From Manis javanica (taxonomy: Eukaryota; Chordata; Mammalia; Pholidota; Manidae), in assembly GCF_040802235.1 (NCBI RefSeq), contig NC_133158.1:38258001-38322000 (forward strand): 64,000 nucleotides of DNA, written 5' to 3'. Under the pieces are notes generated by a model, which was given only the letters and a program-made list of their open reading frames with translations, was not told the origin of the DNA and made no database searches. Below are positions 1 through 12,321 of the stretch, one piece after another. Both the position numbers and the translations under genes were made by a program. Numbering within the stretch: the first letter of the stretch is position 1; every line of letters starts with the position of its first letter.

Positions 1-3000
1 CTTCCCACTAACTGACAGTCCCTTTCCAGGGCCCCTGCAGGCGCACCTGTCCCCTACACCCTGCCCACCTCCACAATGGCCTTCCTGTAGATCAGTGAAC
101 ACATTAGGTGTGTCCCCACCACAGGGCCTTTGCACTAATTGTTCCTTGCACCTGGAACACTCCTACAAAATTTTTTTACTTTAGGGTAAATTAGGGTAAA
201 TACTTCTTGTTGTTCAGATCTCAATTCAAATATGCCCTCAGGAAAGAGGGCCTCTCCCATGAACAGCACCACACACCAGGATCTTTCCCAGCCTCTCCCT
301 TCAATTTATTCACAATGCATATTACTGCTGAAACAATCCCATTTGTGTATTGGTTGAGGTGTGGCTGTCCCTCTGGAAGAGCAGCTTTGTAGGGAAGGGG
401 ACTGTCTTCTTCTCTTGTAATCCCTGTACCTTACTTAATGTCAGTGAATATTTATTTAAAGACTGATGGCCCCTTGTGGCCATAGGGAGATCACCCCACT
501 CCTAACCTCCCATGCAAAGCCACCCATGACTGGACCCCAATTTATGATACATTTCTGGTTTCCACTCCACAGTTCCCTCATGAACTCTGAGCTCCTCCCG
601 TAGCACACCCCTTGACACAACAGGCCAGCTCAGCCCTGCCTGCTTTTGTGTGTGCCATTCCCTCTGCACGCAGTGTCCTTTCCCCATTTTCCCACCTGGT
701 TATGCAGCCTTCAAAGCCCAACCCAAATATCCCTGCCCTATAGAGTGGAAGGCATAAGTGTTTGGGATTTAGACTAGGATTTAAATTCTGGCCCCCACAT
801 TTCCTAGCTGGTAACCTTCCTGACTCCTTCCCCAGTTCTAGCCCTCACCAACAAGGGAGGGAGCCCCCCAGAGAACAGCATCTTGCTGAGGACAGCCCAA
901 CTCAGGCCAAGAAAGCAACTCATTTCCTTTCTCCTGATCTTACAGGAGATCCCTTTCTCTACAAAATGGGATTACCAACCCCTTCTTTGGCTTGCTGTCC
1001 ATCTTGCTAGCTGCCCTTTCTCATGGTGCTCTGGAGGCCTGCCCGGTGCCTCTGAGCCCTGCACCCCTGGCAGTAGCTGAGAAAGGACAGTAGTGTGGTG
1101 AGCATCGATTGACTTGGCTGCCAGCAGCCACTCCCCCTCCTTTTGCTAGCCCACAGGATTTCCCTCCATGAACAAACCCGCTTACGTTGGTCCATGGGGT
1201 TCTCGTAGGCTCCCGCCTCCCACAGCTGCTGGGATAGGCACGTGACAAGGTCTGGCCAAGCACAGCATTCCATCCCTTCCTGCCACAGTGGTTGGCTCAG
1301 AGGTGGGTACCATTTGGCCCAATCCAAGCCAGTGAGACACATCCTTGGGACTCTGGCTGGAACTGTCAGTAGGGGAGTCCTCCCTTTTGGCTGCAGGAGC
1401 CGAGAGTGAGGCCTCCAAAGAGAAAAGCCAAACCTAGAGCCAGAGATGTGGTTTGAGCCCCTGAATCCATCCATGCCTGGAGGCAGACACATCCGGCCTA
1501 CACGGCCTCCTTCCTCCTGGAGACACTTCAGGAAGGAGGTGGGGGAGGCCACCCTTGGGCCTCGGGCAGGAAGTGCTGGCCTCTCAGGGAAGGGATGTGG
1601 CCTGGAGGAAGAGGAGGGCAGTGACAGCCCAGAAAGGGGGGACAGCCCTGGGAACAAGTGCCCCTGTCCGACCTTGTTCTACACCCTCCCCTCTCTCTCT
1701 GGAAGCCCAGGGTCCCCGAGAAGCAGACAAGGCCCAGTCACCCTGGCTCTGAAACACCCGTGACCTCCAGCGTGGGGAAAGATGTTCAGCCCCTGTGACC
1801 CCTGGAGGGGACGCAAGGTCAGCATGGAGTGGGGGTAGGCTCCAGCACCCCGCAACAAGGCCCTTACAGACCAGCCAGAGTGGACAGTGTGCTCTCCCTG
1901 GGTGTACCTCTCAGGGCAGAGGATGCAGACTGGAGATTGGGGTTTCTAATGTTAAAAACGTAAGCTCTATGAGGGCAGGGACATTAGTAAGTTTTGTTCC
2001 CAGACCTAGGCAGATGCTGGCATGAGCAGATGACCAGGAATAGGTGGTCCACAGTGTTACACAGAGGCACAGTCATCATGCCCAGGTGCAGACACAGAGG
2101 AGGCAGGAGTGAGGGGGAGTCACAGTGGGGCTACCACTGGGGTAGAGGGTGGGCGCTGAAGGCAGCAGTGTCCTGGGCAGCTGTCCCACCTTCCCTGGCA
2201 TCGTCCTCATGCCCAGGGCCTGGAGCACTAGGCCTACGTTGTTGGGGTCCCCGGGTGCTGAGGGGTGCTGGGTGGCTGCCCAGACCTCACTCACCCCCAC
2301 TACTAAAGGGCAGCAGGAGACTTCAGGGGTCCCCTGCCCAACTTGTGGCAACACCTTCTGCTCTGGAGGAGGGGACAGTGCCAGACTCACTGTCCCTCTG
2401 GAGTTAAGAGGCTAGAATTCCTCCAGGCCCTAAACCCTAATCCTGGGCCAGAGTTCCTTAGAGGGCACAAACCTCACCCTTTACCCCTCCCAGCTCAGGG
2501 CACAGCTGTGGGGACACACTGGGAGATGCCAAAGGGCTCTACTGAGGCCATTTCTGGAGGCCCTGGACAGTAGGATCCACTTCCAGCAGGCTTGCGTTTC
2601 CACCCAGCCGTTGCCCTCCTGTCTGCTGTGTGACTGCAGGCCCATTAGCACAGCCTCACTGGCTTCCAAGGTCAGGGGCTTCAGCTGCCGGCTTGGGAGG
2701 CAGAAGAGCCAGCAGTCACTTGGGTAGGTTAGTGTGATTGACCCCTGCTTGTCCAAGGTCATGCTCCAAGCTATAATGGCAGAAAATGCCATGGGGAAAG
2801 GGCTGAGTCTAGCAGGAACAGACTCTGTCAGGGGGGAGGGACTGTGCCACAGGAGCTCAGAGACAAGGCCATCCCAGTGTAGGTGCAGGGGCCAGGAGGG
2901 GTCTGCCAGACCAGATTTGGAGAGACCAGCCTGCTGGGTGAGAGCCCATGGCCAGGGGTACTCGTGCGGCAGGGCAGCCCAGGTGGGGGTATGGCCTGGG

Positions 3001-4681
3001 CAACGGCTAGGAAGGGGGCACGTGAGTCACCCCCTCTAGGTTTGCAGGTTTGCAGGAGAGGAGGGAGGACAGGAGAAGCAAAGTGTAGAGGGTGACCAGG
3101 ACCTTGGTTGGTTTCTCTTCTCAAACCCGGGGAGAGGGGGCAGCAGGAGAACTGTGTCCAGGCGGGGGGGGACGCATACTCCCCCAGACACACACTCATC
3201 ACGCAGACAGCCACGATCTGTGGGCGCACACCCTACATACCTGGGCCCAGATTCTGTCTGACCTTCTCTCTCCTGGGCTGAGCCCGAGAGCTGGGAGCCA
3301 CTGTGTCCTGCTGGTTCCAGGTCCTGGGTAAACATTTGTCTTCAAATGACTGAGTGGACAGAGACTGTCATGGCCAGAGATACCAGGACCACACTGTGCA
3401 GGGGACACTCACTCCACTAAGACAGGAGAAAACGCGGCATGAACCGGGAGCACCACCCCCAGCTGGTCAGCCAGCCCCCGGAAGGCAGAAGGTGGGGGGG
3501 ACATGGAAAGACTGACCTCAGCCCCCTCCTTTGGCTTGGGGAGGTGTCCAGGTCTGTGTGACTATGTCCAGATATGGAGGGCACAGGGTGAATGGCCGGT
3601 GACTGAGCAGAGCCCTGGTGGGCACTGTGGAGGCCTCCCAAGCCCTGCTCAAGTGGCCCCCAGCCCAACCCTGGCCGCCGGCACAGAGGTTTGCAGGAGA
3701 CGGGAAGGAGTCCCTCACCCCAGGATGGAAGGAGCAGTGACACCCTTAATGATGACAGCCAGCATGATGAAGAGACTTGGGGCCAAGCACCTTCCGTCTG
3801 CCATCTCATTAACTTCACCTCCCCAGAAGCCCTGTACGGAAGAACTTGAGCACCCAATCTTACAGATGGGAGTACTGAGGTCACCCAGCAGGTAAGGCAG
3901 TGGAATGACCCTTCTCCACCAACCTAAATCCAGCCGGGAGGGTAAATGCTGTCCCAGAGCAGTGTCCTCTGCTGGGGCCACCCTGACCCACTGTCCACCG
4001 TCCCTGCCCACCCCTGGGCGTGGGTACTAACTCCTGTGGTTGCTTACCTCCCCTGAGACCCTGTCTGTGAGGGGGGATCCCAGGGATTCTCACAGAGCCC
4101 CCAGGGAGTAGAGGAGAGCAGAGGCTCCCTGCTGCAGCCAACACAGACAGCCAACAGGGCCAGAGGTCAGCAAGGCCACTACCTGGGCCCCTCAAGCTCC
4201 AGACCGACTGTAGCCAGCAGGCTAGCCTTCCGCAGCCCACCTCAGCCTCTCTGGCCTCAGTTTCCTCCTTTGTGAAATGGGGAGATGCGAGTGAAGTCTC
4301 AGCGCATGCCTGGCCCAGAGCAGATACTGCACTTTGTGGAGTCATGACTGACTGCCTTAGTTTCCCAGAGCAGACCGTAAGGTGGGTGCAAAGGAGCCCA
4401 AGTCCACCCCAGTGTGAACCTCAGCGTGGAGCAGAGAGCTCTAGGCAGCAGCACCTGTTGCACCGAGAGACCACCTTCGCTACTGGGGAGCGTCAAGCTC
4501 CCCCACCCGTTCGTGTACCCCGACACCCTTGCGGGGAGCTGGGGCGTGGGCGGGGACGTCTAGAGTCTTTCTGGACCCACCCACCTCTATCTCCCCAGCC
4601 CAGGAGATAACAGCAGGTGCCCCCAACACGCCGAGGGGTCCGGCAGCCGGTGGGGCGGCGCCCAGCCCGGCAGGCACTCAC
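1..4681 (-). other. CHST13: CHST13 intron 1 (3' part lies beyond the window)
   Basis: This is the part of CHST13 intron 1 inside the window. Reading the minus strand, the donor GTGAGT begins at 4681. I found no further CHST13 coding exon, and the sulfotransferase-domain exons are presumably before position 1. The stretch holds old repeats. About 100-750 is L2-like, with phrases typical of the L2 3' end. About 740-1000, 2590-2790, 3760-3900 and 4230-4345 are MIR-like, with the usual cue of a 'cctcagtttcctc...tgaaatgggg' or 'acagatggg' core. The remainder is GC-rich sequence with no recognised function. Confidence 0.6.
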
Positions 4682-5130
4682 CCGGGCGCAGGGCGCGGGG
4701 CGCGGCGCCCAGGAGCAACAATGCGGCGCCGAAACACGCGGCCGCCAGCAAGCGCCGCGGCCAGCAGCGCCTCCCCATGCCTGGCCCGCGAGCAGGCTGC
4801 AGTCGGCGGAGTGCGTCAGGCTCGGGGACCCCAAAGCGGGACGCGCCCCCGGCCCAGCTCTAGCCCCACCCGGGCTCCGCCCCTGGCCCCGCCCCCGGCG
4901 GCACGTACCCAAGGGTGCGGCGCGGGGTGCCAGGGCTCTGCTCGCAGAGCAGGCTGTCGGGGCGGCACGGGGAGGTGGGCGAGGCGGGGGGCCGCGGCCT
5001 CATCCAAGCTGCACCACCCGCACCCGACCAAGCGGTCAAGCGCAACAGCCGTCCCGGGCGCGAAGGGTGGAGACTGGGCGGAGGGATCCCTGTCCCCGGG
5101 AGGCTCCGCCCCCTTCAGTTTGCTCTAGGG
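4540..5130. promoter_or_regulatory. CHST13: CpG island with CHST13 promoter
   Basis: The segment is very rich in C+G and in CpG dinucleotides, in sharp contrast to both flanks. It covers CHST13 coding exon 1 and the region just upstream on the minus strand. GC-box (Sp1-type) sequences such as ccgcccc and ccccgccccc occur at about 4878-4897. No convincing TATA box is seen. A CpG-island, TATA-less promoter for CHST13 is the simplest reading; the start site itself cannot be placed. Confidence 0.7.
4682..4778 (-). CDS. CHST13: CHST13 coding exon 1: carbohydrate sulfotransferase 13, N-terminus
   Basis: CHST13 (chondroitin 4-O-sulfotransferase 3) is a Golgi type II membrane enzyme that moves sulfate from PAPS to the 4-OH of GalNAc in chondroitin. 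This exon gives only the first 32 residues plus one base. It starts MGRRCWPRR, a short basic cytoplasmic tail, followed by an Ala/Leu-rich signal anchor at about residues 10-28, then APRALRP before the splice. The minus-strand ATG is at 4778 and the exon ends in G before GTGAGT at 4681. The identification rests on the close match to the remembered human N-terminus and on synteny: in human, CHST13 lies next to UROC1 in the opposite orientation. The PAPS-binding motifs are in later exons outside the window, so integrity of the whole gene cannot be judged. Confidence 0.88.
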
Positions 5131-7075
5131 GGCCATCCGCCCCCCAAGGCCAAGAAGCCTTGCCAAGGTGGCTGGTCAGCGGGTCATCTGAGGAGTGTCC
5201 TGCCTTTTTGAAGTCTCACATGCCAGGAGCTCAGGGGCTGGTTTGGGGCCGCAGATCCCTGTGTGACTCCCCTAGAGCTCCCATCCCCAGTGTCAGGCCT
5301 AAGAGTGCCCAGTTCTAACCCCACAGCCACCCCGTAGTCTTGTTTTTCCACAGGTGTCTCCAGGTTCCGCCTGAATCCTGGCTGCTGCAGGTGTGGGCCA
5401 GACTCCAGGAGGAGAGGTGGGGGGTCTCAGGTACGTGCTCCCTGCCATCAGGACTGTTGTGCCTCACCTGGTCACCTGCAACTGCTCCAGACTCCAGATG
5501 AGCCCTCGGAAGTCGCTGAGGACTCCTGTGTGGTGAGAGTGAAGTCCAGCCTTTAAAGATCAACACATCCAGCTAGCCCTGTGGGGTGATCAGGCCTGAC
5601 CCCAGCATCTTGTTGCCCAGAAGTAGGGCTAGCAGGGAACCCGAGGCCGCAGCTGGTGCCATGAGCGCAGGTGTGTGCTTGTGAGTGTGAGTGTGTAAGA
5701 ATGGGTGTTGCGGTAATCTCCAGTTTTTTAACTACCCTTGAAAAATTTGGTGATTCTAAACCCTGCTGATGCCACTTACAGGCCCTTGTGAGATCAGGAA
5801 AGTTGCCTAACCTCTCTGTGCCCCAGTTCCCGGTACAAGGGGGTAGAACTAAGACATATCTCATCACACGGTGAGAACTCAATGAAACAGGAGATGTTTG
5901 GAATAGCCTCTGGTTCTCAGCGAGTGCCATCTCAGTACTCGATGTTAGTGATTAATTTTTTTTTTGGTAGCTACTGCTTATTTCTGGAAAGTGACTCCGG
6001 TTTCTGTTACAGCAATGATATTGAAAGTCCTACCTATTACATTTATTTACGTTTTAAAGGTCTATTTAAGGAAAAATATTAAATAAATAATAGTTGTGCT
6101 GGCTTAAAGATGTGGCTCCATATGGTGATGATTGGTGTGAAATGGCAGAGGGGTAATCACAGATACAGCCAGAAACTCCTTACATGGCTTTCCAGGGGAC
6201 CTGGACAGAGAGCATTGGGGAGCCTCCAGCTTAGCCCCACACTGGCCCGCCAATAGGGCTGCTGCTGTTCTGGGACCAGTACCCGGGGATTCTGGGCCAT
6301 CCGCATCCCCAGCGGGTCCCAGGTCTTACCTACCCTTACATTTCTGAGCCTCCCCCATTCTGGCATCTCTGTAAGGCGTCCCAGTCCCTAGAGCCCTTAC
6401 GGCAAGACTCTTGGCTTCCTGGGCTGCCACCTGGTGGCCAAAGTTGAGAACAACCGCTCGCTCCATCCAGTTCCGTCAAAGTCCCTTGGAGACCTGATCC
6501 CTGTAGGCACACGGGGGGAACCCGGGTGTTGGGACTTGGGGTGGGAAGGTGAATATGCCTCGTCAGAGGCCCAGGGATTCAGTAGCTTCCCTGAGAAGAC
6601 ACCCTCTGCAGCACCTGCTCTCTCACGGGGACTCCTGTACATTCATACATTAATTCAACAGATACTGTGCTGAGCCTCCAGTGGACAGAACAGTACATGC
6701 TGTCTGCGCCGCTCATGGAGTTCACATTATAGATGGGAGGGCATAGCAAACAGTAATAAATACATAAGATCATGACATGGAGTAAATGGTGCTGTGATGA
6801 AATTAAAGCAGGATGAAGGGGTAGGAAATGTGTATATAGTGCATATAATATTGTATATAATAGGGTGGGAAGGGCAGGCCTCAGGAAGCTGGTGACAGGG
6901 GAGCAGAGATGTGAACCAGGTGAGGTGGAACTATGCAAGTAGTGGGGAAGAAGAGTTCCAGGCAGAGGAACAGCCCTTGTGGGGGCCCTTTAGCCACGTT
7001 CCAGTGCTTATTGCTAAGTAACAAATTGCCCTAAAATTTAGCAGTTTAAAAGAGCCATTTAAATTTGACTCACAG

Positions 7076-7460
7076 AGAAATCTTCTGCATCCGTGGATGT
7101 TTTGTTGCCCTTGTCTAGCTTGGATTAATACTTAGTCTATAGGCACAGACCTGATCATCTACATTTGTCCTCTTGCAGCACTAAATTATGTTTTCTACCT
7201 TTATCTTGCATCTACCTACCACTTCAGCATTTTATTTAAAAATAAATAAATAAATAAAAAATAAGGGAGAAATGTGGGATTCACATATAAATCAAGTATA
7301 AAAATCAAATGAATAATCATATCTGACTTGATTGTTTATAGTTCATAATGTGTGATCAAAACTGAAAGAACTTATTCACTATGTAAGAACTTGTTCACCA
7401 TGTAAGAACTTGTTCGTTATGCTTCAGAAGATTGGAGACTGTTGAGAATTAAAAAAAAAA
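7076..7460 (+). mobile_element. Poly-A-tailed retroposon with target-site duplication
   Basis: A block of about 385 bp interrupts an older repeat. Direct repeats of 15 bp flank it: aaatttgactcacag at 7061-7075 and aaatttggctcacag at 7461-7475 (14 of 15 identical). The insert ends in a run of A just before the right copy, the hallmark of L1-driven retroposition in plus orientation. Inside are an ataaa microsatellite at about 7236-7262 and three head-to-tail units of about 19 bp around the phrase atgtaagaacttgttc (7362-7417). I cannot name the family. Confidence 0.7.
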
Positions 7461-8741
7461 AAATTTGGCTCACAGTTTTATGGGTCAGGAACTGGGGAAG
7501 GGACTCAGTTGGGTGCTTCTCACTGGGGGTCTCATGCTGCTGCAGCAGATGGCAGCTGGTCTCCAGAGGCTGGCCCGGGCTGGCTGGCCCCCAGGGCCCC
7601 TCACATGCTGGGGCTCAGCAGGGTGGTTTCCCCGGGCACCTCCACCTGGCACTCCCCAGCCTGGGATCCTGGGGTATTGGGGCTGCTCCACGGAGCCTCA
7701 ACCTGTCTTCTACCTGATTACGAGAACTACTAAGGCTGGCCCAAGTGCCACACCTCAGGCTCACTTGGAGAAACACCCAGGCAAGGATTTATGACCATAT
7801 TTTAAGATCACCATGGACGTGAACTCCTAGAGCAGGTTGCAGCAGGAAGGCCCCTGCGTGGGCAAGGGTAGAAGGGAAGAGTCAGAGCAGCAGACAGGAA
7901 GTTCACATCCCAGAGTGTCATGGGCCACATGTGGGCTATTCTGGGCACAGTCTGCAGCTGTGTTGCTAAAGACTAGGAGTGGCAGGGCCGAGGTGGGGAC
8001 CAGGAGAGTCTGGTGCTGTCTCTGGGAAAGGTGATGGGCGTGGGCCGGTGGGGTGTGCTCTCGCAGGGCCCAGGTTACCTTTTAAGGTAGAGGGGTTGGA
8101 GCCAGAGTGGTGCAGAGGAAAGTGCCCAGGCCAGCAGAGCAGCTGGAGGGATGGAAAGGACGCTGGGGCCAGGCTGATGGTGTGAGGGACAGAGGTGTTG
8201 CCCAGCTCAGGAAGACCAGCTGGACATGCTGGTGACATGGCAGAGACCAGGGCCCACTGTGGCCTGGGGTGGGGTCCCAGGTGGATAGACTGGGCTAGTA
8301 GTGTTGCTTGCCAGGTGGTTCTAGGAGCAAAGGCCAGTCAGGACAGGAACAGCCACTGAAGGCCACCAGAGGGGCAACTAAGGCAGGTGCTTGGTGACAG
8401 GCCACAGGGAGCCCCAGGAGGCCCAGGGCTGAGGCTCACGGGGAGGGAAGCAGGTTTGGCTCACAGCACCTGCCTGCTCTTCTTTACTCCTTGGTAGGTG
8501 TGCATTTTATTATTTGGTTTGGCCATGGAGCAAAATTTAGAGACACCAGAGTTTTTTTAATCAAGGTGAAATTCACATACATTCACATAAAATCAATCAT
8601 TTTAAAGTATGCATTCAGTACATTGACACCGTTGAAAGCACCAATGAGTTTTACAGCAGAAAGTCTCCTTTCCTCCCCATCTCTCCCCAGTATGTATGTT
8701 GTTTTTCTTTATTTTCTGTAATACGTACATTGTCTGCTCCT

Positions 8742-8775
8742 TGCTTCTTTGATAGAGGTGCTTCTTTGATAGAGG
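8742..8775. repeat. Perfect 17-bp tandem duplication
   Basis: The unit tgcttctttgatagagg occurs at 8742-8758 and again directly at 8759-8775 without a mismatch. It looks like a recent slippage duplication. Confidence 0.9.
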
Positions 8776-8794
8776 CAGCAATTAGAAAAATGAC

Positions 8795-9010
8795 AATGTC
8801 TTATTCAGGGTTTAATCTGTGCCAGGCTGTGTTCTAAGACCTTCACATATGTTACCTCATTTAATTTTCAGACACATCCCATGAGGTAGGTACTGTTATT
8901 ACTTTCATTTTACAGAGGACACTGAGGCCCAGAGAGGCTAAGTAATGTGCCTAAGGACACACAGCTAGTGAGTGGTGTAGCCAGGGCTTGAACCCACCAG
9001 TCTGCCATAT
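8795..9010 (-). repeat. MIR SINE
   Basis: The segment reads as an inverted mammalian-wide MIR. It runs from 'gtgccaggctgtgttctaag' through 'cattttacagaggacactga' to 'cacacagctagtgagtgg' and 'gggcttgaaccca', the usual order of the MIR core and its tRNA-like end on the opposite strand. Confidence 0.85.
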
Positions 9011-9248
9011 GCAACATTTGGACAGTGGGGAGCAAAGGAGACTTTTTATTGTGAAATTTACTCTTTTAAATAGCTTATACATTTAAAAAAATAATTAAAC
9101 TATTTATTTTGGAATTGTAGATCCCACACAGCTGTGAGAAATAATACAGAGAGATCCCAATGGTAGCATCTTGCAAAACTGTAGTTCAGAATCATAGCCA
9201 GGACATTGACATTGATATAATTACTCAGTATAATGTTTAAAATGATTT

Positions 9249-10834
9249 ATTTTTTTATTAAGGCATCATTTATGTACAATCTTATGAAGGTTTCACATGA
9301 GCAACATTGTGGTTATAACATTCAACCATATTATAAAGTCCCCCACCCCCACCCCATTGCAGTCACTGTCCATCAGCATAGTAAGATGCTATAGAGTCAT
9401 TATTTGTCTTCTCTGTGCTATACTGCCTTCCCTATGACCCCCCTACATTATGTGCACTAATCATAATGCCCCTTAATCCCCTTCCCCCTGCCTCCCTCCC
9501 CACTCACCCTCCCACACCCCTTCCCTTCAGTAACCACTAGTCGCTTCTTGGAGTCTGTGAGTCTGCTGCTGTTTTTTTCCTTCAGTTTTGCTTCGCTGTT
9601 ATACTCCACAAATGAGGGAAATCATTTGGTGCTTGTCTTTCTCTGCCTGGCTTATTTCACTGAGCATAATACCCTCTAGCTCCATCCATGTTGTTGCAAA
9701 TGGTAGGATTTGTTTTCTTCTTATGGCTGAGTAGTATTCCATTGTGCATATGTACCACATCTTCTTTATCCATTCATCTACTGATGGACACTTAGGTCAC
9801 TTCCATATTTTGGCTATTGTAAATAGTGCTGCTATAAACATAGGGATGCATATGTCTTTTTGAATCTGGGATCTTCTTTCATCAGGTAAATTCTTGGGAG
9901 TGGAATTACTGGGTCAAATGGTATTTCTATTTTTAGTTTTTTGAGGAACCTCCATGCTGCTTTCCACAATGAACTGATTTACATTCCCACCAGCAGTGTA
10001 GGAGGGTTCCCCTTTCTCCATATCCTCGCCAGCATTTGTTGTTCCTTGTCTTTTGGATGTTTGTCATCCTAATTGGTGTGAGGTGATATCTCATTGTGGT
10101 TTTAATTTGCATTTCCCTGATGATTAGCGATGTGGAGCATCTTTTCATGTGCCTGTTGGCCACCTGAAGTTCTTCTTTGGAGTCTCTGTTCAGCTCCTCC
10201 GCCCATTTTTTACTCAGGTTATTTGCTTTTTAGGTGTTAAAGTGCATGAGCTCTTTATATGTTTTGGATGTTAACTTCTTATTGAATCTTTCATTTACAA
10301 ATATATTCTCCCATACTGTAGGATGCCTTTTTGTTCTGCTGATGGTGTCCTATGCTGTACAGAGCTTTTTAGTTTGATGTAGTCCCACTTGTTCATTTTT
10401 TCATTTGTTTACCTTGCCTGAGGAGATGTGTTCAGGAAAAAGCTGCTCATATTTATATTCAAGAGATTTTTGCCTATGTTTTCTTCTAAGAGTTTTATGG
10501 TTTCAGACTTACATTCAGATCTTTTATCCATTTCAACTTTACTTTTGTGTATGGAGTTAGTAATCCAGTTTCATTCTCTTACATGTAGCTGTCCAGTTTT
10601 GCCAACACTTGAAGAGGCTGTCATTTCCCCATTGTATGTCCATAGCTCCTTTATTGTATATTGATTGGCCATATATGCTTGGCTTTATATCTGGGCTCTC
10701 TATTCTGTTCCACTGCTCTATGGGTCTGTTCTTGTGCCAGTACCAAATTGTCTTGATTACTGTGGCTTTGTAGTAGAGCTTGAAGTTGGGGAGCATAATA
10801 CCCCCTGCTTTATTCTTCCTTCTCAGAATTGTTT
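9249..10834 (-). mobile_element. 5'-truncated LINE-1 with 13-bp target-site duplication
   Basis: This is the 3' end of an L1 on the minus strand. It has a T-run (poly-A tail on the other strand) at the left, the L1 3' UTR, and then the C-terminal part of the ORF2 reading frame. A broken remnant translates on the minus strand at 9933-10163, with a Cys/His-rich end typical of the ORF2 C-terminus. The exact 13-mer tttaaaatgattt flanks both sides (9236-9248 and 10835-10847). The element is cut off at its 5' side near 10834, so it is not autonomous. The intact duplication suggests a comparatively young insertion. Confidence 0.88.
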
Positions 10835-12201
10835 TTTAAAATGATTTTTAATTGGTTGCAAACATTTAAAAATTGTGTTTCATGAAAACTGTTAGATTTC
10901 TGGCTTATCTTGAGCCATTAGAAGATGAGTTCTTCCCTAAAAGCAAATCCGGAGAGGAAGTTTCATTACAGCTGTTTTGTTGAGGATCTGTCTGCTCAGG
11001 AAATGGGGAGATATCCAGAAAGGAAAGCAGTGATCCAGGGTGTGACACCCCAGCCCAGTCCTGCTGGGGACCCTGTGGACAGCGTAGAACCCTCCCCAGA
11101 GTTATTACTGCTCCCCACTCCCAGCCGAGGGGCAAGAAACCTGGGCTTTTATACCACAGTCCTGTCTGTTGCTGGCTGAGGGTGGCTCCTGGCAGGGGGC
11201 TGAGGGGCCGTCACTGCCCTGGCCCTCCCAGCCCTTCTTCACCCGTGACCAGATGGGTGGCCTTGGGCAAGTCCCAGCCCTTCTCAACCTCTGTTTCCAC
11301 ATGTGTAAAATGGAATGGCGGACTCCACAGGGCCAATGAGAGGACAAGGTGAACTGGATCACATGCTGTGCTCAAAAGGGAGCCCTCAGGAGGTGTTGGT
11401 TGTTTTCTCACCTTTCCCCTATGCTGGGTGTTCACACGACCCACACATGCCTCCTGCAGCCTGAGCGGTTCATTGCCACCCACTTGTGTAGACTGGCATA
11501 GGGCCCAAGGCTACGGCACTGGTCAGGAGCCGAGCTGGCTGACACCCAGGGGTGGTGTTTTCCCAGGACCACCAGGATTCTACCGCAGTCACTTCCTGGT
11601 GGTGTGAGTGAGACCCGGGCCTCAGTTTCCCCATCCATAGCACAGGACTTATGGGGGGTGCTCCTTGCAGAGTCATTAATTGGATTGGGGGTGAGCACCC
11701 TCTCCAGGCAGGCTCTTGGCAGAGAGCTTTGGGAAGGGAGTGAAGCAGTGTGTACCCCCATGGTAGCTGAGCAGGGTACACATGTGGCTGGGTGGGATCC
11801 TGTCCTGCCTGTCATCCAGTCCCACCCCACAGGCAGCAGGGGAAGTGGTGCAAGGGGCACTGCCTGCTTGCTGCACAGACCCTGAGCTCTACGCCAGGTT
11901 TAATGACACATGGCTCCCATCATCAAGACAAAACCCCGCATTGCCTGCCTAGTGTCACTGCCCTGTAAGACCACCAGACAGACCCCACATTACAGCCCCA
12001 CCAGCTCCCTCAAGTCGTGTCCTAGAAGACATACCCCTCTAGGCCAGCACCTGACTAACAGGACAGACAGACCCCCACTAAGCCATCCCCTCTGCATGGA
12101 GCCTGCCTGCTCTCCCCCCCCATCCAAGTCAACACCAGAGCAGCCAGCCTAGGGGCCGATAACCCAGTGACCCACACGGGGTTCCTTCCGCAAGCCCTGG
12201 G

Positions 12202-12206
12202 CCAAT
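12202..12206 (+). promoter_or_regulatory. UROC1: Candidate CCAAT box of UROC1
   Basis: A CCAAT pentamer in the context gggccaatgagg lies 116 bases before the UROC1 start codon, a plausible distance for a proximal promoter element. No TATA box is convincing nearby and the region is not a strong CpG island, as expected for a liver-restricted gene. Functional use is inference. Confidence 0.35.
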
Positions 12207-12321
12207 GAGGGGCTAGAGGAGGTGGCCCTGGGGTCAGAGGTCCCCGTCCCAGCTGGATCTGGACTGCAGTCTCTTCCCAGCTTCCCCACAGAGCTGGCCA
12301 ACCCGTCCGTCTCAGCCAGAC

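Larger units (their letters stand above)
5131..12200. other. Intergenic spacer between head-to-head CHST13 and UROC1
   Basis: No coding exon is supported here. Old MIR-like sequence lies at about 5770-5900. An ancient repeat opening with a 'taattcaacagatactgtgctg' type phrase runs about 6640-6990. A split old repeat is interrupted at 7076 by a poly-A retroposon. L2/CR1-like traces lie at about 8130-8400, an L1 3'-end fragment at about 8548-8650, a clear MIR at 8795-9010, an L1 3'-UTR-like piece at 9090-9235 and a 5'-truncated L1 at 9249-10834. Another MIR-like segment is at about 11235-11350. The remainder is GC-moderate single-copy-looking sequence. Confidence 0.6.

Noticed and set aside
1007-1657. 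Minus-strand frame of 216 codons in CHST13 intron 1
   Set aside because: It does not resemble the remembered CHST13 sulfotransferase sequence or any other protein I know, and overlaps repeat-like sequence at about 1240-1400.
4617-5318. Plus-strand open frame of 233 codons at the CHST13 CpG island
   Set aside because: It is antisense to CHST13 exon 1, Pro/Arg/Ala-rich low complexity, as expected from a CpG island, with no known family.
7362-7417. Three regular repeats that might suggest a CRISPR-like array
   Set aside because: Units abut without unique spacers and lie inside a poly-A retroposon in mammalian DNA.
9933-10163. Short minus-strand protein with a Cys/His-rich end
   Set aside because: It is a broken L1 ORF2 C-terminus, not a host gene.
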